64,000 nucleotides of DNA from Streptomyces sp. NBC_00557. GTDB lineage: Bacteria; Actinomycetota; Actinomycetes; Streptomycetales; Streptomycetaceae. Shown here piece after piece: positions 34,896-43,964 of the stretch. The stretch is taken from contig NZ_CP107796.1 in the NCBI RefSeq assembly GCF_036345995.1, positions 7,192,001-7,256,000 on the forward strand, in the 5' to 3' direction. The number at the start of each line of letters is the position of its first letter. The first letter of the stretch is position 1. The translations under genes were made by a program, and so were the position numbers. The notes under the pieces are model-generated. The model searched no databases, had not been told where the DNA came from, and worked only from the letters and a program-made list of their open reading frames with translations.

Positions 34896-36200
34896 ACCCG
34901 CCTTCGCGGGAAGGTGGTTGAAGAGCAGGTTCAGCACGATCGCGGACAGGCAGCCCGCGCTGATCCCGCTGTTCATCACCGTCTGGAACCAGTCCGGGAA
35001 CTTCTCGTAGACCGTCGGCACCCCCACCGGCAGCATGCCGACGGCCACCGACACCGCCACCACCGTCAGGTTCTGGGTGCCCGCGAAGTCGACCCGGGCC
35101 AGCGTCCGCAGCCCGCTCGCCGCGACCGTGCCGAACATCACCAGTCCGGCCCCGCCCAGCACCGGCGCCGGGATCGCCGCGACCACCGCGCCCAGCTTGG
35201 GCAGCAGACCGAGCAGCACCAGGATCCCGCCCGCCGCCGCGACCACCCAGCGGCTGCGCACCCGGGTCAGCCCGACCAGGCCCACGTTCTGCGCGTACGC
35301 CGTGTACGGGAAGGTGTTGAACACCCCGCCCAGCACTGTCGACAGACCGTCCGCGCGCAGCCCGTCGGCGAGCGAGCGCGGTGTCGCCGTCCGCCCCGTC
35401 AGCTCGCCCACCGCGATGAGGTCGCCGGCCGTCTCGGTCATGGTCACCAGAGCCACTACCAGCATGGACACGATCGCGGAGGCCCTGAAGTCGGGCGCCC
35501 CGAAGTGGAACGGCGTGCTGACGCCCAGCCAGTCGGCGTCGGAGACCCCGCCGAAGTCGGTGAACCCGAACGGCACCGCGACCGCCAGGCCCACCGCGAT
35601 CCCGATCAGCACGGCGACCCGGCCGAGCGCGGGCGGCGCGAACCGCTGCACGGCCAGCACCACCGCCAGCACGAACGCCGCCAGCGCCAGGTTCCTCGGC
35701 TCCCCGAAGTCCTTCGAACCGGCGCCGCCCGCAGCCCAGTTGCCCGCCACCGGCAGCAGCGAGACCCCGATGACCAGGATCACCGTGCCGGTCACCAGCG
35801 GCGGGAAGAACCGCAGCAGTCTGCCGAAGACCGGGGCGAGCAGCAGGATCGCCAGACCCGCGACGATCACCGAACCGTAGATCGCGGGCAGTCCGCCGCC
35901 CGTCGTCCCGATGAGCACCATCGGCGACACGGCCGCGAACGTACAGCCCTGCATGATCGGCAGCCTGACACCGAACCGCCAGAAGCCGACGCACTGGATC
36001 AGCGTGGCGATCCCGCACACCAGCAGATCGGCGGTGATCAGATACGCCAGATCGGCCGGCGAGAGCTTCATCGCCGCGCCCACGATCAGCGGGACGGCGA
36101 CGGCGCCCGCGTACATCGCGAGCACGTGCTGCAGCCCGAGGGCCGCCAACTGCCGTACCGGCGGTATCTCGTCGACGGGATGGACGTCTGTGGTGGCCAT
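34812..36200 (-). CDS. NCS2 nucleobase:cation symporter (xanthine/uracil permease)
   Basis: About 462 residues with 12-14 hydrophobic segments. NCS2 family marks are the QH pair in the first segment (LGLQHVLAMYAGAVAVPLIVG) and the signature QNVGLVGLTRVRSR. ETAGDLIAVGEL resembles the substrate-binding Glu region of UraA and xanthine permeases. It should import a purine or pyrimidine with protons or sodium. ATG 36200 follows GGAG at ideal spacing; an upstream in-frame ATG at 36305 adds residues of unlikely composition. Its C-terminal tail is coded on the strand opposite the ArsR gene end. Confidence 0.92.
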   Translation of the reverse strand: MATTDVHPVDEIPPVRQLAALGLQHVLAMYAGAVAVPLIVGAAMKLSPADLAYLITADLLVCGIATLIQCVGFWRFGVRLPIMQGCTFAAVSPMVLIGTTGGGLPAIYGSVIVAGLAILLLAPVFGRLLRFFPPLVTGTVILVIGVSLLPVAGNWAAGGAGSKDFGEPRNLALAAFVLAVVLAVQRFAPPALGRVAVLIGIAVGLAVAVPFGFTDFGGVSDADWLGVSTPFHFGAPDFRASAIVSMLVVALVTMTETAGDLIAVGELTGRTATPRSLADGLRADGLSTVLGGVFNTFPYTAYAQNVGLVGLTRVRSRWVVAAAGGILVLLGLLPKLGAVVAAIPAPVLGGAGLVMFGTVAASGLRTLARVDFAGTQNLTVVAVSVAVGMLPVGVPTVYEKFPDWFQTVMNSGISAGCLSAIVLNLLFNHLPAKAGSAVTAEADGLPVRSGEEAGEQPREKTV

Positions 36201-36410
36201 GGGCACTCCAACCGTGCGCGGGCGGGGGGTGGCATCGGAACAGGACGAGACCGTAGGCGTCTTGCACAGTTTGTTGATTTCCGGACCGTTGCCGGTGTGT
36301 GTCATGCCCGCCCGGCGACGGAGGAATCCCCGCCCGCCGGCGCTATCCCGAGCTGCCTGCCGGGGCTACCGCGACCCGCCCGCGGCGCTACCGCGAGCCG
36401 GCCGCCGACG

Positions 36411-37745
36411 CTACCGCGACCCGGCCGCCCTGAGCAGCGCGTCCCAGTCGGCCAGCTTCACCACGCTCCGTCCCAGGCGTGCGCCCAGCTCCGCCTCGGC
36501 CCGCTCGATCGCCAGCCACCCCGCCCACGGCACCGGTTCGATCCCGGCCGCCCGCAGCGCCGCCACCGGGTCCTCGGGCACGGGCCGGCGCATCAGCGTG
36601 GGAGCGTCCGCCAGCAGGGAGGTCGCCGTCTCCTTGGCGCAGGGCCGGTTGGTGCCGATGACACCGGTCGGGCCGCGCTTGATCCAGCCGGCGACGTACT
36701 CGCCGGGGGAGGGGACGCCGTCGCGCAGGACACGCCCTGCCGCGTTCGGCACCGTGCCGCTCGGCGCGTCGAACGGCAGCCCGTCCAGCGGAACCCCGCG
36801 ATAGCCCACCGAGCGCAGCACCAACTGGGCCGGCACCTCCTCGAACCGGCCCGTGCCCGTCACCCCGCCCCGGCCGTCCGGCGCCGTCCGCTCGAAACGC
36901 ACCCCGCCCACCCGGCCCCGCTCGGCGAGCAGTTCCACCGGGCGCAGGAAGAACCGCAGCCGGATACGGCGGACGGCACGGGACGAGGGCCGTCCGGCCC
37001 AGCCGCGCAGCACCTCCAGATTGCGCCGCTGCACGGTGGGCAGCGCCGCGGCATCGGCCGGATCCAGCGTCAGGTCGCCCGGATCGACGCTGACCTCGGT
37101 GTGGGGCAGCCCGCCCAGCTCGCGCAGCTCCTTGGTGGTGAAGCGGGCCTGGGCGGGGCCGCGCCGGCCCACCATCTGCACGTCGGTGACCCCGCTCGCC
37201 GCGAGGGCGTCCAGCGCACCCTGCGGGATGTCCGTCGGCCGCAGCTCCTCCGCGCCCCGCACCAGCATCCGCGTGACGTCCACCGCCACATTGCCCACGC
37301 CGATGACGACGGCCGACCGCACCCCGCGCAGAAAGCCGGCGTCGGCCGCGTCCGGGTGCGCGCTGTACCAGGCCACGAAGTCGGTCGCCGACCAGCTGCC
37401 CGGCAGCTCTTCGCCCGGAATCCCGAGGTGCCGGTCGGTGGCGGCGCCCACGCAGTACACCACCGCGTGGTACAGCTCCCGCAGCCGCTCCACCGGCAGC
37501 CCGCCGGGGCCGCCCACCCGGACCCCGCCGAGGAACCGCACGCGCTCGTGCTCCAGCACCGACCGGAGACTGCCCTGCAGCGACTTGATCTTCTCGTGGT
37601 CCGGGGCGACGCCGTACCGGACCAGGCCGTACGGGCACGGCAGCCGGTCCAGGACGTCCACGCGCGCCTCGGGATCCAGCTGGACCAGTGTCTGGGCGGT
37701 GTAGCACCCGCTCGGTCCCGAGCCGACGACGGCGATACGCAGCAC
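36411..37745 (-). CDS. Adrenodoxin-reductase-type ferredoxin-NADP reductase (FprA-like)
   Basis: A 444-residue FAD enzyme. GSGPSG at residues 8-13 binds FAD, CPYGLVRYGVAPDHEKIK is the ferredoxin-reductase hallmark, and VIGVGNVAVDVTRMLVRGAEEL is the NADP site; GYVAGWIKRGPTGVIGTNRPCAKET closes the FAD pocket. It resembles mycobacterial FprA and would feed electrons from NADPH to ferredoxins, for example for cytochrome P450s, although none is encoded in the window. GTG start at 37745 with GAGGAG upstream. Monocistronic. Confidence 0.93.
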   Translation of the reverse strand: MLRIAVVGSGPSGCYTAQTLVQLDPEARVDVLDRLPCPYGLVRYGVAPDHEKIKSLQGSLRSVLEHERVRFLGGVRVGGPGGLPVERLRELYHAVVYCVGAATDRHLGIPGEELPGSWSATDFVAWYSAHPDAADAGFLRGVRSAVVIGVGNVAVDVTRMLVRGAEELRPTDIPQGALDALAASGVTDVQMVGRRGPAQARFTTKELRELGGLPHTEVSVDPGDLTLDPADAAALPTVQRRNLEVLRGWAGRPSSRAVRRIRLRFFLRPVELLAERGRVGGVRFERTAPDGRGGVTGTGRFEEVPAQLVLRSVGYRGVPLDGLPFDAPSGTVPNAAGRVLRDGVPSPGEYVAGWIKRGPTGVIGTNRPCAKETATSLLADAPTLMRRPVPEDPVAALRAAGIEPVPWAGWLAIERAEAELGARLGRSVVKLADWDALLRAAGSR

Positions 37746-37893
37746 AGCGGGACTCCTCGGCCGAAGGGGAAGGAGAGAGAGCCTGCGAACGACTCCAGCA
37801 TCGCATCCCCCGGCCCGTCAGTGCAGGGTCCGGCGGGGTGACGCCGACGCGTGTCCCTTCGTCTGGAGGTGATCACGCGATTACGTTGCGTGT

Positions 37894-38565
37894 GTGCCAG
37901 AAGCGTCCTTTCTTCATCTTTCCGACCGGAACACGGCGGACGGCGCGGTCTCCGTGTGGCCCGCGTGGAAGGTGCGGCAGCACGGCGACGAGCAGGAGCG
38001 CGGCGACGTCACGTCCTGGTTCCAGGTACGGCTGGCCTTCCCGGACGGCGCGCGCGTCGACGCCCTTGCCGTGCTGCACGAGGGGCGCGTGTCCATCGAG
38101 GACGTGCAGGCCGAGCCGGCCCTGTCCCTGGCCGACCTGGCCGTGCTCGCGGACTGGATCGAGGGCCCGCTGTTCGCGTCGTGCGGCGTGGAGCGGCCGG
38201 AGCCCCGCGCAGGGGAGCAGTCTTACGACGAGGACGGCGAGGAAAAGGAAGGCGGGGACGACGGCGGCGAGCCGCCGGAGGACGGGGGCGGACCGGAAGC
38301 CGGCGACGAGTCCGGAGAGGCGGGGGAGGGCGGAGAGGGCGGCGTGCTGTGCGCGGGACCGCAGCACGCCCGGCCGGTCCGGTTGCGGGGCGTCGAGGGC
38401 AGCCGGCTGGTCGCGCAGGAGTACCGCGCCGCGCAGGAGGCGGGCGTCGACCCGGTGCTCGCCGTGATGAACGCGACCGGACGCAGCCGCCGGCGCTCCC
38501 TCCGCCTGATCGCCCAGGCGCGGGACGCCGGGTTCCTGACACCCCGTCACGTGCGCCGCGACTGA
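37894..38565 (+). CDS. Hypothetical protein with acidic linker (possibly DUF6214)
   Basis: A 223-residue protein in three parts. Residues 1-100 form a folded domain (WPAWKVRQHGDEQERGDVTSWFQVRLAFPDGARVDALAVL..., LADLAVLADWIEGPLF). About residues 105-155 are a disordered Glu/Asp/Gly linker. Residues 160-223 form a basic helical domain ending in RSRRRSLRLIAQARDAGFLTPRHVRRD that looks able to bind DNA or rRNA. I believe the first part corresponds to a streptomycete family numbered DUF6214, but cannot confirm the number. Start GTG 37894. Function unknown. Confidence 0.72.
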   Translation: MPEASFLHLSDRNTADGAVSVWPAWKVRQHGDEQERGDVTSWFQVRLAFPDGARVDALAVLHEGRVSIEDVQAEPALSLADLAVLADWIEGPLFASCGVERPEPRAGEQSYDEDGEEKEGGDDGGEPPEDGGGPEAGDESGEAGEGGEGGVLCAGPQHARPVRLRGVEGSRLVAQEYRAAQEAGVDPVLAVMNATGRSRRRSLRLIAQARDAGFLTPRHVRRD

Positions 38566-38715
38566 CGCGGACGGTCTCCGCGGCGGTCGGGACGCTCCTC
38601 TGGGGCTGCCCGGACTCATCTTGGGAGGTGCTCGGGGGTTGCCGGGACGCTCCTCGGGGGCTGCTGGGGCGCTCCCTCCGTCCTCGGGGGCTGCTGGGGG
38701 GCGCTCCTCTCGTCC
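38566..38715. repeat. Short degenerate repeats between genes
   Basis: GGGACGCTCCTC, GGGCGCTCCCTCC and GGGCGCTCCTC cores alternate with CTCGGGGGCTGCTGGGG. The clearest pair of units is 38643-38690. The composition resembles the other intergenic repeats of the window, but the units differ. Confidence 0.55.
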
Positions 38716-39384
38716 TCAGGAGCCGCTCGGGCGCTCCTCCGTGGCGAAGAACCGGGACAGGTCCCGCTTCCGGGTACCCTCGTCCGTCTCCTTCTCCGGC
38801 GGCAGTCCCGACTCCCAGTCGAGCCCGTACCGCTGGAACAGCTCGGCCCGCAGCGCCGGAACGGGCATCGGCACCCCCGGCACCAGTGCGGCGTACACCG
38901 CGCCCATCAGCAGGGCCCGCAGCATCGGATAGTCGGCGGCGACGTCCTGTGAGCCGCACCGGGCGACCGTGTCGCTGAGCAGCTCCGACAGCCGGCGCTG
39001 CTCCGGGCACTGCACGAAGCCCTCCGCCTGCAGCAGCCCCGCCATGTGCTGGCGCATCAGCACCGGCCGGTCGCGGGCCAGGCCCAGGATCGCGTCGATG
39101 GCCCGCGCCAGGCGCTCCCGGCCGTCGTCGGTGCGCGGCTCCCGCTCCAGCGCCTCCTCCAGCGTGCGGTGCATCAGCCGGTGCACGGCGGACTGCACCA
39201 ACTGGCGCTTGCCGGGGAAGTAGTACGACACCAGTCCGCGCGCCGAACCGGCACGGTCCGCGATGTCGCCCAGCGTGGTGGCCTCGAATCCGTTCTCGTC
39301 GACCAGCTCCACGGCGGCCTGCAGCAGCCGCTCACGGGAACGCCGCCGCAACTCTTCATTGACCGAGGCGCTGCGCGGGGACAT
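38716..39384 (-). CDS. TetR family transcriptional regulator
   Basis: A 222-residue regulator. The DNA-binding part is RERLLQAAVELVDENGFEATTLGDIADRAGSARGLVSYYFPGKRQLVQSAV, a standard TetR helix-turn-helix with the YYF recognition helix. The rest is the all-helical ligand domain, about the usual length. AGGAG precedes ATG 39384. A 21-base near-perfect palindrome just upstream is the likely autoregulatory operator. No target gene is adjacent in divergent orientation, so the regulon cannot be guessed. Confidence 0.9.
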   Translation of the reverse strand: MSPRSASVNEELRRRSRERLLQAAVELVDENGFEATTLGDIADRAGSARGLVSYYFPGKRQLVQSAVHRLMHRTLEEALEREPRTDDGRERLARAIDAILGLARDRPVLMRQHMAGLLQAEGFVQCPEQRRLSELLSDTVARCGSQDVAADYPMLRALLMGAVYAALVPGVPMPVPALRAELFQRYGLDWESGLPPEKETDEGTRKRDLSRFFATEERPSGS

Positions 39385-39398
39385 CCTGTAACTCCTGC

Positions 39399-39419
39399 GT
39401 TGACTGGCTGCCAGCCAAC
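39399..39419. promoter_or_regulatory. TetR operator candidate
   Basis: GTTGACTGGC-T-GCCAGCCAAC matches itself inverted at 9 of 10 arm positions. It lies 15 bases before the tetR start, next to TATAGT on the minus strand, which can serve as its -10 box. Confidence 0.6.
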
Positions 39420-39546
39420 TATACTCAACGCGGTGGGCACCGCCATGCGCGGGGCCTGTCCAGGGCTGCCGTCCGTCTGGGGCGACGCGGGGGATCGTCT
39501 CAGGCGGGCGGCGTGGAACAGGGAGGGCGCCGCGGGGTGGTGGGCC

Positions 39547-40236
39547 TCAGCCCACCAGATCCAGCACCGGCAGCAGGGCGTCCGGGCGGTCCGTCACCGG
39601 CAGGTGGTCGACGAAGTGCACCCGGCAGCCGAGCGCGGCCGCCCCGCCGTCGGCCTCCTTGCTGTCGCCGACCATCACCGTCTCGCGCGGATCGGCGCCG
39701 AGCGCCGCGCAGGCCACCGAGAACAGCCGTGGGTCCGGCTTCTGCACGCCGTGCTCGTACGACAGCACGTACGCGTCCACGTACCGGTCGAGGCCGTGCT
39801 CGCGGAACACCGGGCGCAGATCCCAGCCGATGTTGCTGACCACGCCGACGCCGATCCCGCGCTCGCGCAGCGTGCGCAGCACCTCCTCGGCGTCCGGGTA
39901 GGGCGCCCAGGCGGCCGGGGTCTTGTGCCGCTCGTACAGCGCGTCGTGCAGCCCGGGGTCGGGAAGCGGCACCCGCCGGGACAGGCCCGTGTACGCCGTC
40001 CGGTGCAGCTCCGCGCTCTTGTCCCGCACCGCCCAGAGCCCGGCCAGGTCCGCGGGCACCTCCACCGGTGTCGCACCGCCCGGCAGCGCACCGGCCGTTT
40101 CCAGGTCCCTTGCTCTGGCCTGCAGTTCGGGCTCGGGCAGGGTGTACCCCGTCTCGGCCAGTACCGTCCGCAGCCAGGACTCGGTGGACTCGACGCGGAA
40201 CAGCGTCCCGGAGAAGTCGAACAACACGGCAGTCAT
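39547..40236 (-). CDS. HAD superfamily hydrolase
   Basis: A 229-residue protein with motif I FDFSGTLFRVES (the second aspartate of DxD is replaced by Ser), motif II VVSNIGWDLRPVF, motif III KPDPRLFSVAC and motif IV MVGDSKEADGGAAALG. The missing acid/base Asp in motif I (DFS instead of DxD) argues against classical phosphatase chemistry and toward a haloacid-dehalogenase-like or altered reaction. TAGGGT lies 7 bases before the ATG, suggesting a leaderless mRNA. Substrate unknown. Confidence 0.82.
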   Translation of the reverse strand: MTAVLFDFSGTLFRVESTESWLRTVLAETGYTLPEPELQARARDLETAGALPGGATPVEVPADLAGLWAVRDKSAELHRTAYTGLSRRVPLPDPGLHDALYERHKTPAAWAPYPDAEEVLRTLRERGIGVGVVSNIGWDLRPVFREHGLDRYVDAYVLSYEHGVQKPDPRLFSVACAALGADPRETVMVGDSKEADGGAAALGCRVHFVDHLPVTDRPDALLPVLDLVG

Positions 40237-40287
40237 GCGCCCGACCCTATCCGGGCCGGCCGGCATGACCCGCTCACTCTCATCCGG

Positions 40288-40923
40288 TCACATGGTGAGC
40301 AGCATGGCGACCATGCCGATCCCCATCGACAGCCGGCAGGCCCGCGCCAACTCCGGCCGGTCGCCCCAGCCGAGCGGCCTTCCCCCTGCCCCGACCGCCG
40401 CACCGGCCCCGACCCCCGCACCAACCTCGACAGCCCCACCGGCCCCGAGCGCCGGCCCCGCCCCGAGCGCCGGACCAGGACCGGCCGCCGGGACCAGTCG
40501 GGCGCCGGTGAGCAGCACGTACCCGGTGAAGTACAGCAGCAGTGCGCCGGTCAGCAACGGCACCCCGGAGCCGCCGTGCGCGTGGTGCGCACCGGGCGGG
40601 GCCGCCGCCATCGCCACCGACATGTAGACCATGGCCGCCGTGCCCACCAGGTGGTGCAGATGGTGCGGCGCCGTGCGCGCCGCCCACAGCGCGCGCAGCG
40701 CCGCCGCGCCGAACACGGCCGCGTAGAGCGGCCACGCCCATCCCGGCGGCGTGAACACGGCCGCCGGTACGGCCATCACGGCCATGCCGAAGCCCATCAG
40801 CGCCTCGCCGCCCGCGGCCCGGCGCTGCTCCTCGACGCCGCTGCGCATCCGCAGCAGGCAGTACGCCCCCGTCGCCGTGCACAGGGCGACCAGCAGCCAC
40901 GCTGCCGACACCGGTCCGAGCAC
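40288..40923 (-). CDS. DUF5134-type membrane protein
   Basis: About 211 residues with five or six hydrophobic segments and His-rich spots (APHHLHHLVGTAAMVYMS, GAHHAHGG) inside or next to them, the pattern of DUF5134 proteins; the histidines could bind a metal such as copper. A Gly/Ala-rich repeat (ALGAGPALGAGGAVEVGAGV) forms a loop before the last segment. GTG 40923 is chosen because GGGGAGG lies five bases upstream; an ATG at 41025 is in frame but would add a poor N-terminus. It ends close to the HAD gene on the same strand. Confidence 0.78.
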   Translation of the reverse strand: MLGPVSAAWLLVALCTATGAYCLLRMRSGVEEQRRAAGGEALMGFGMAVMAVPAAVFTPPGWAWPLYAAVFGAAALRALWAARTAPHHLHHLVGTAAMVYMSVAMAAAPPGAHHAHGGSGVPLLTGALLLYFTGYVLLTGARLVPAAGPGPALGAGPALGAGGAVEVGAGVGAGAAVGAGGRPLGWGDRPELARACRLSMGIGMVAMLLTM

Positions 40924-41067
40924 ACGCACCTCCCCGTTCGACGGTCGGTCGAAGGATGCGATGCCCACCTCATACGGGGCGTACGCGAGCGCAAGGGTGT
41001 ACACGGGGAGCATGCGGCGGAGCACGCGGGGTGAGCGGACGGCCGGCCTGACGCAGGCGCAGGAAAG

Positions 41068-41093
41068 TTTACGAGTAAAACACCTGCTAAATT
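41068..41093 (+). promoter_or_regulatory. Promoter and candidate MarR operator of the FUSC-MarR operon
   Basis: TTTAC-GA-GTAAA (41068-41079) is a perfect short inverted repeat in an AT-rich patch. An extended -10 box, TGCTAAATT with TAAATT at 41088-41093, ends 6 bases before the ATG at 41100, so the transcript is probably leaderless. Confidence 0.5.
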
Positions 41094-41099
41094 GAATGG

Positions 41100-42764
41100 A
41101 TGAGCAGTGCCAGCCCCCACCGACTTCCCCTCGCCGGAGTGCTCCGCCTCGGCCGGCCCTCCGACATCTGGTTCAAGCCCGCCCTGAGCGTGGTCGCCGC
41201 GGTCGCCCCGGCCAACCTGACCCTGCTGGCGCTCGGCCGCCTGGACCTCGCGATGTACACGATGGCCGGGTCGCTGTGCGCGCTCTACGGCCACAGCCGG
41301 CCCTACGCCGCCCGCGCCCGCGTTCTGGCCTGGGTGGTGCTCGGCATGGTCGGCGGCCTCACGGTCTCCCTCCTCGCCGCGTCCCTCACCCACAGCGCGG
41401 TGGTCCTCGTCACCGTGGGCGCCGTGCTGGCGGCCGTGCAGAAGGCCGCCAGCGACGCCACCCGGCTCGGACCGCCCGGCAACGTGGTGCTGACCTTCAT
41501 CAGCTCCGCCTCGCTGTTCGTGCCGCAGACCCTCGGCCAGGTGCCCGGGCACGCCGGGCTGGCCCTGGCGGCCGGCGCCTGGGCCTGGCTGGTCGGCATG
41601 GCACCGGGCCTGCTCCGCCCGTACGGCCCGGAGCGCCGCGCCACCGCCCGGGCGCTCGACGCCGCCGCCGCGTACGCCGACACGCGCGGCACCGCCGGCG
41701 GCCACGCCCGGGCCCGCGCCGCGAGCGCCGCCGCGATCCACGCCGCCTGGCAGTCGCTGCTCGCCGCCGGCGCCCGCCCGGACCGCAACCGGCGCGCCCT
41801 CGAACGCCTCCTGGTCCGCGCCGAGGTCGCCCTCGCCGCGCCCGCCGACGCCGACCCCGCAGGGCTGCGCGCCTGGGCCCGCGAGCTGCGCGGCACCGGC
41901 CGGATCCCGCGCGTCGCGTCCCCGCGCGGGTCCGCGTACGAACTCCTCGGCGTGGACACCGAACTCGCCCTGCCGCGGCGGCCGTTGCGCCACCAGCTGG
42001 CCCCTTGTGCCCCGATCGCCGTCCGCACCGCGATCGGCTGCGCCCTCGCCGGCTACGCCTCCCTCGCCCTCGGGGCCGGCCGGCCGTACTGGGCACTGGT
42101 CACCGCGGCCTCCCTCTACCAGGCCAACGTCACCCTCACCTGGAGCCGCGCCGTCCAGCGGGTGGTCGGCAACGTCGTCGGCGTCCTGTTCTTCGCCGCC
42201 CTCGCCCCCCTCGCCCATCTCCACCCGGCCGTGCTGGTGCTGTCCGTCCTCGCCCTGAACTTCGGCGCGGAGGCGCTGATCGGCCGCAACTACTGGCTCG
42301 GCACCGTCTGCGTGACCCCGATGGCCCTGCTCATCACCGAGTTCGCCCGCGCCCAGAACCCGGCCGAGCTGATCACCCAGCGGGTCCTGGACACCCTCGT
42401 CGGCGCGCTGGCCGGCTTCGTCGCGGCGGTCGCCGTCACCAACCGGCGCGCCGGGGACCGCCTCGAGCAGGCGCTGGCCACGGCGGAACGCGCCCGAGAG
42501 AACGCCGCCCGGCTGCTGGCCGAACCGCACCCGGCCCCGCACGCCCTGGAAGCCGCCCGCCGCGCCCTCGCCGCCGCCCTCGCCGACCTGCGCGCCACGG
42601 CCGACGCCGCCTCCGGCGAGTGGTGGCAGCGCGCCCTGCCCGAGGAGCGGGTCGTGCTCGCCGAGCAGTCCGGACACCGTACGCTCGCGGCGACGGTACG
42701 ACGCCAGGGCTTCGTGCCGCCGCTGCACCAGGACGGCAGAGCGACGGAGGACGTACGGCCATGA
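41100..42764 (+). CDS. FUSC family membrane protein (second copy)
   Basis: A 554-residue protein with two bundles of membrane segments (about residues 25-175 and 300-440), separated by a helical Ala/Arg-rich soluble part and followed by a cytoplasmic helical tail. It belongs to the same broad FUSC/aromatic-acid-exporter class as the gene at 15352, but the sequences are only distantly similar. The second bundle has ALVTAASLYQANVTLTWSRAVQRVVGNVVG, the FUSC_2 signature. Its stop overlaps the ATG of a MarR gene (ATGA), so the pump and its likely repressor are translated together. Confidence 0.87.
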   Translation: MSSASPHRLPLAGVLRLGRPSDIWFKPALSVVAAVAPANLTLLALGRLDLAMYTMAGSLCALYGHSRPYAARARVLAWVVLGMVGGLTVSLLAASLTHSAVVLVTVGAVLAAVQKAASDATRLGPPGNVVLTFISSASLFVPQTLGQVPGHAGLALAAGAWAWLVGMAPGLLRPYGPERRATARALDAAAAYADTRGTAGGHARARAASAAAIHAAWQSLLAAGARPDRNRRALERLLVRAEVALAAPADADPAGLRAWARELRGTGRIPRVASPRGSAYELLGVDTELALPRRPLRHQLAPCAPIAVRTAIGCALAGYASLALGAGRPYWALVTAASLYQANVTLTWSRAVQRVVGNVVGVLFFAALAPLAHLHPAVLVLSVLALNFGAEALIGRNYWLGTVCVTPMALLITEFARAQNPAELITQRVLDTLVGALAGFVAAVAVTNRRAGDRLEQALATAERARENAARLLAEPHPAPHALEAARRALAAALADLRATADAASGEWWQRALPEERVVLAEQSGHRTLAATVRRQGFVPPLHQDGRATEDVRP

Positions 42765-43411
42765 CGGGGACGAACGGCGGACACGTGCCGGCGGACGGCA
42801 CGCCCGGCGCCGGCCGGGCGCGCGACCACGGCCGGTCCGCCGGCCCGCGACCCGGTGCCGCGCAGCCGGGGAGGGACGGGGCCGCGGCCGGCGCCGGGGC
42901 GCGGCGCGACGCCGACACCGTCGCCGCCGTCGTCCGGCAGTGGCGTGCCGTGCACCCCGAGCTGGACACCGGGCCCATGGAGGTCATCGGCCGGATCAAC
43001 CGGTGCGCCGCGCTGCTCCAGCAGGCCGAGGACGCCCCGCTGCGCCGCGCCGGGCTCAGCCGTCCGGAGTACGACCTGCTGGGCGCGCTGCGCCGGACCG
43101 GGCACGAACTGACCCCCGGTGAGCTGGCCCGCGAGACCTTCTCCTCCGGAGCCGCCGTCACCAAGCGGCTGAAGCAGCTGACCGAACGCGGACTGGTCGA
43201 GCGGCGCGGCGACACCCGCGACCGCCGGGTCGCCCACGTCCGGCTCACCGACGCCGGCCGCGAGCTGGTCGACGGCATCCTCCCCGAGCAACTCGCCTAC
43301 GAGACGGCGGTCCTGTCCGTCCTGGCCCCGCAGGGGCAGCGCGAACTCGCCGGTCTGCTGGCCGAGTTGCTGAGCCGCCTGGAGGGCCGTGCGGAGGCCC
43401 TGCGCGCCTGA
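42761..43411 (+). CDS. MarR family regulator coupled to the FUSC gene
   Basis: About 216 residues. The first ~55 are a disordered Gly/Ala/Arg tail not found in ordinary MarR proteins. The rest is a normal MarR winged helix: EVIGRINRCAALLQQAEDAPLRRAGLSRPEYDLLGAL, GELARETFSSGAAVTKRLKQLTERGLVERRGDTRDRRVAHVRLTDAGREL. ATGA overlap with the FUSC gene shows translational coupling. The inverted repeat before the operon is the natural candidate operator. Confidence 0.9.
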   Translation: MTGTNGGHVPADGTPGAGRARDHGRSAGPRPGAAQPGRDGAAAGAGARRDADTVAAVVRQWRAVHPELDTGPMEVIGRINRCAALLQQAEDAPLRRAGLSRPEYDLLGALRRTGHELTPGELARETFSSGAAVTKRLKQLTERGLVERRGDTRDRRVAHVRLTDAGRELVDGILPEQLAYETAVLSVLAPQGQRELAGLLAELLSRLEGRAEALRA

Positions 43412-43439
43412 CCGGCCGGCGCCGGCACCGCGCATCGGC

Positions 43440-43460
43440 GGCGGCGCGTCGAGCGCCGCC
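43440..43460. terminator. Terminator between convergent MarR and VOC genes
   Basis: GGCGGCGC (43440-43447) and GCGCCGCC (43453-43460) pair around a 5-base loop. Confidence 0.45.
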
Positions 43461-43500
43461 CGGGGGCGGTCGGGGGGCGCCGGGACCGCGGGGTGCGGCG

Positions 43501-43893
43501 CTAGATGCCCGGGCGGTAGCGCATCGGGTGGTCCTCGGGGACCTCCACCAGGGCGATGCGGATGCCGTCCGGGTCGGCGATCCACATCTCGACCAGCCCC
43601 CAGGGCTCCTTCACCGGAGGCCGGACGACCTCGACTCCCTTGGCTCGCAACTCCTCGTGCGCGGCCGTGACGTCCTCGACCTGGAGCCAGAGCCGGACCG
43701 CGGGGGACTGCGGGGTGCCGGACCTGCCGGAGACCTCCAGGAAGCCGCCGCCGAGGAAGTAGACCGTCCCGCGCTCGGGCCCCGTACCGAACTCGCGGTA
43801 GACCGACAGGCCCAGCTGATCGCCGTAGAAGGTCCGGGAGCGCTCGGGGTCGGCGGGGGTGAGCAGCGTCCGGCTGCTGAGTACGTGCACCAT
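43501..43893 (-). CDS. VOC (glyoxalase/bleomycin-resistance) family protein
   Basis: A 130-residue protein with the two-repeat vicinal-oxygen-chelate fold: SRTLLTPADPERSRTFYGDQLGLSVYREFG, a middle strand GTVYFLGGGFLEVSG, VRLWLQVEDVTAAHEELRAKGVEVVRPPVKEPWGLVEMWIADPDGIRIALVEVPE. Residues His or Glu for a metal are only partly present, so it may be a binding protein or a dioxygenase-type enzyme. TAGGCT lies 8 bases before the ATG, suggesting a leaderless mRNA. It is divergent from a GNAT gene. Confidence 0.87.
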   Translation of the reverse strand: MVHVLSSRTLLTPADPERSRTFYGDQLGLSVYREFGTGPERGTVYFLGGGFLEVSGRSGTPQSPAVRLWLQVEDVTAAHEELRAKGVEVVRPPVKEPWGLVEMWIADPDGIRIALVEVPEDHPMRYRPGI

Positions 43894-43964
43894 GCGGGTG
43901 GAGCCTAATGGCAGGGTTACCCTCGACCCTGGCTGAGCCACGCCCGAGATCGGAGTAAGCCCCC

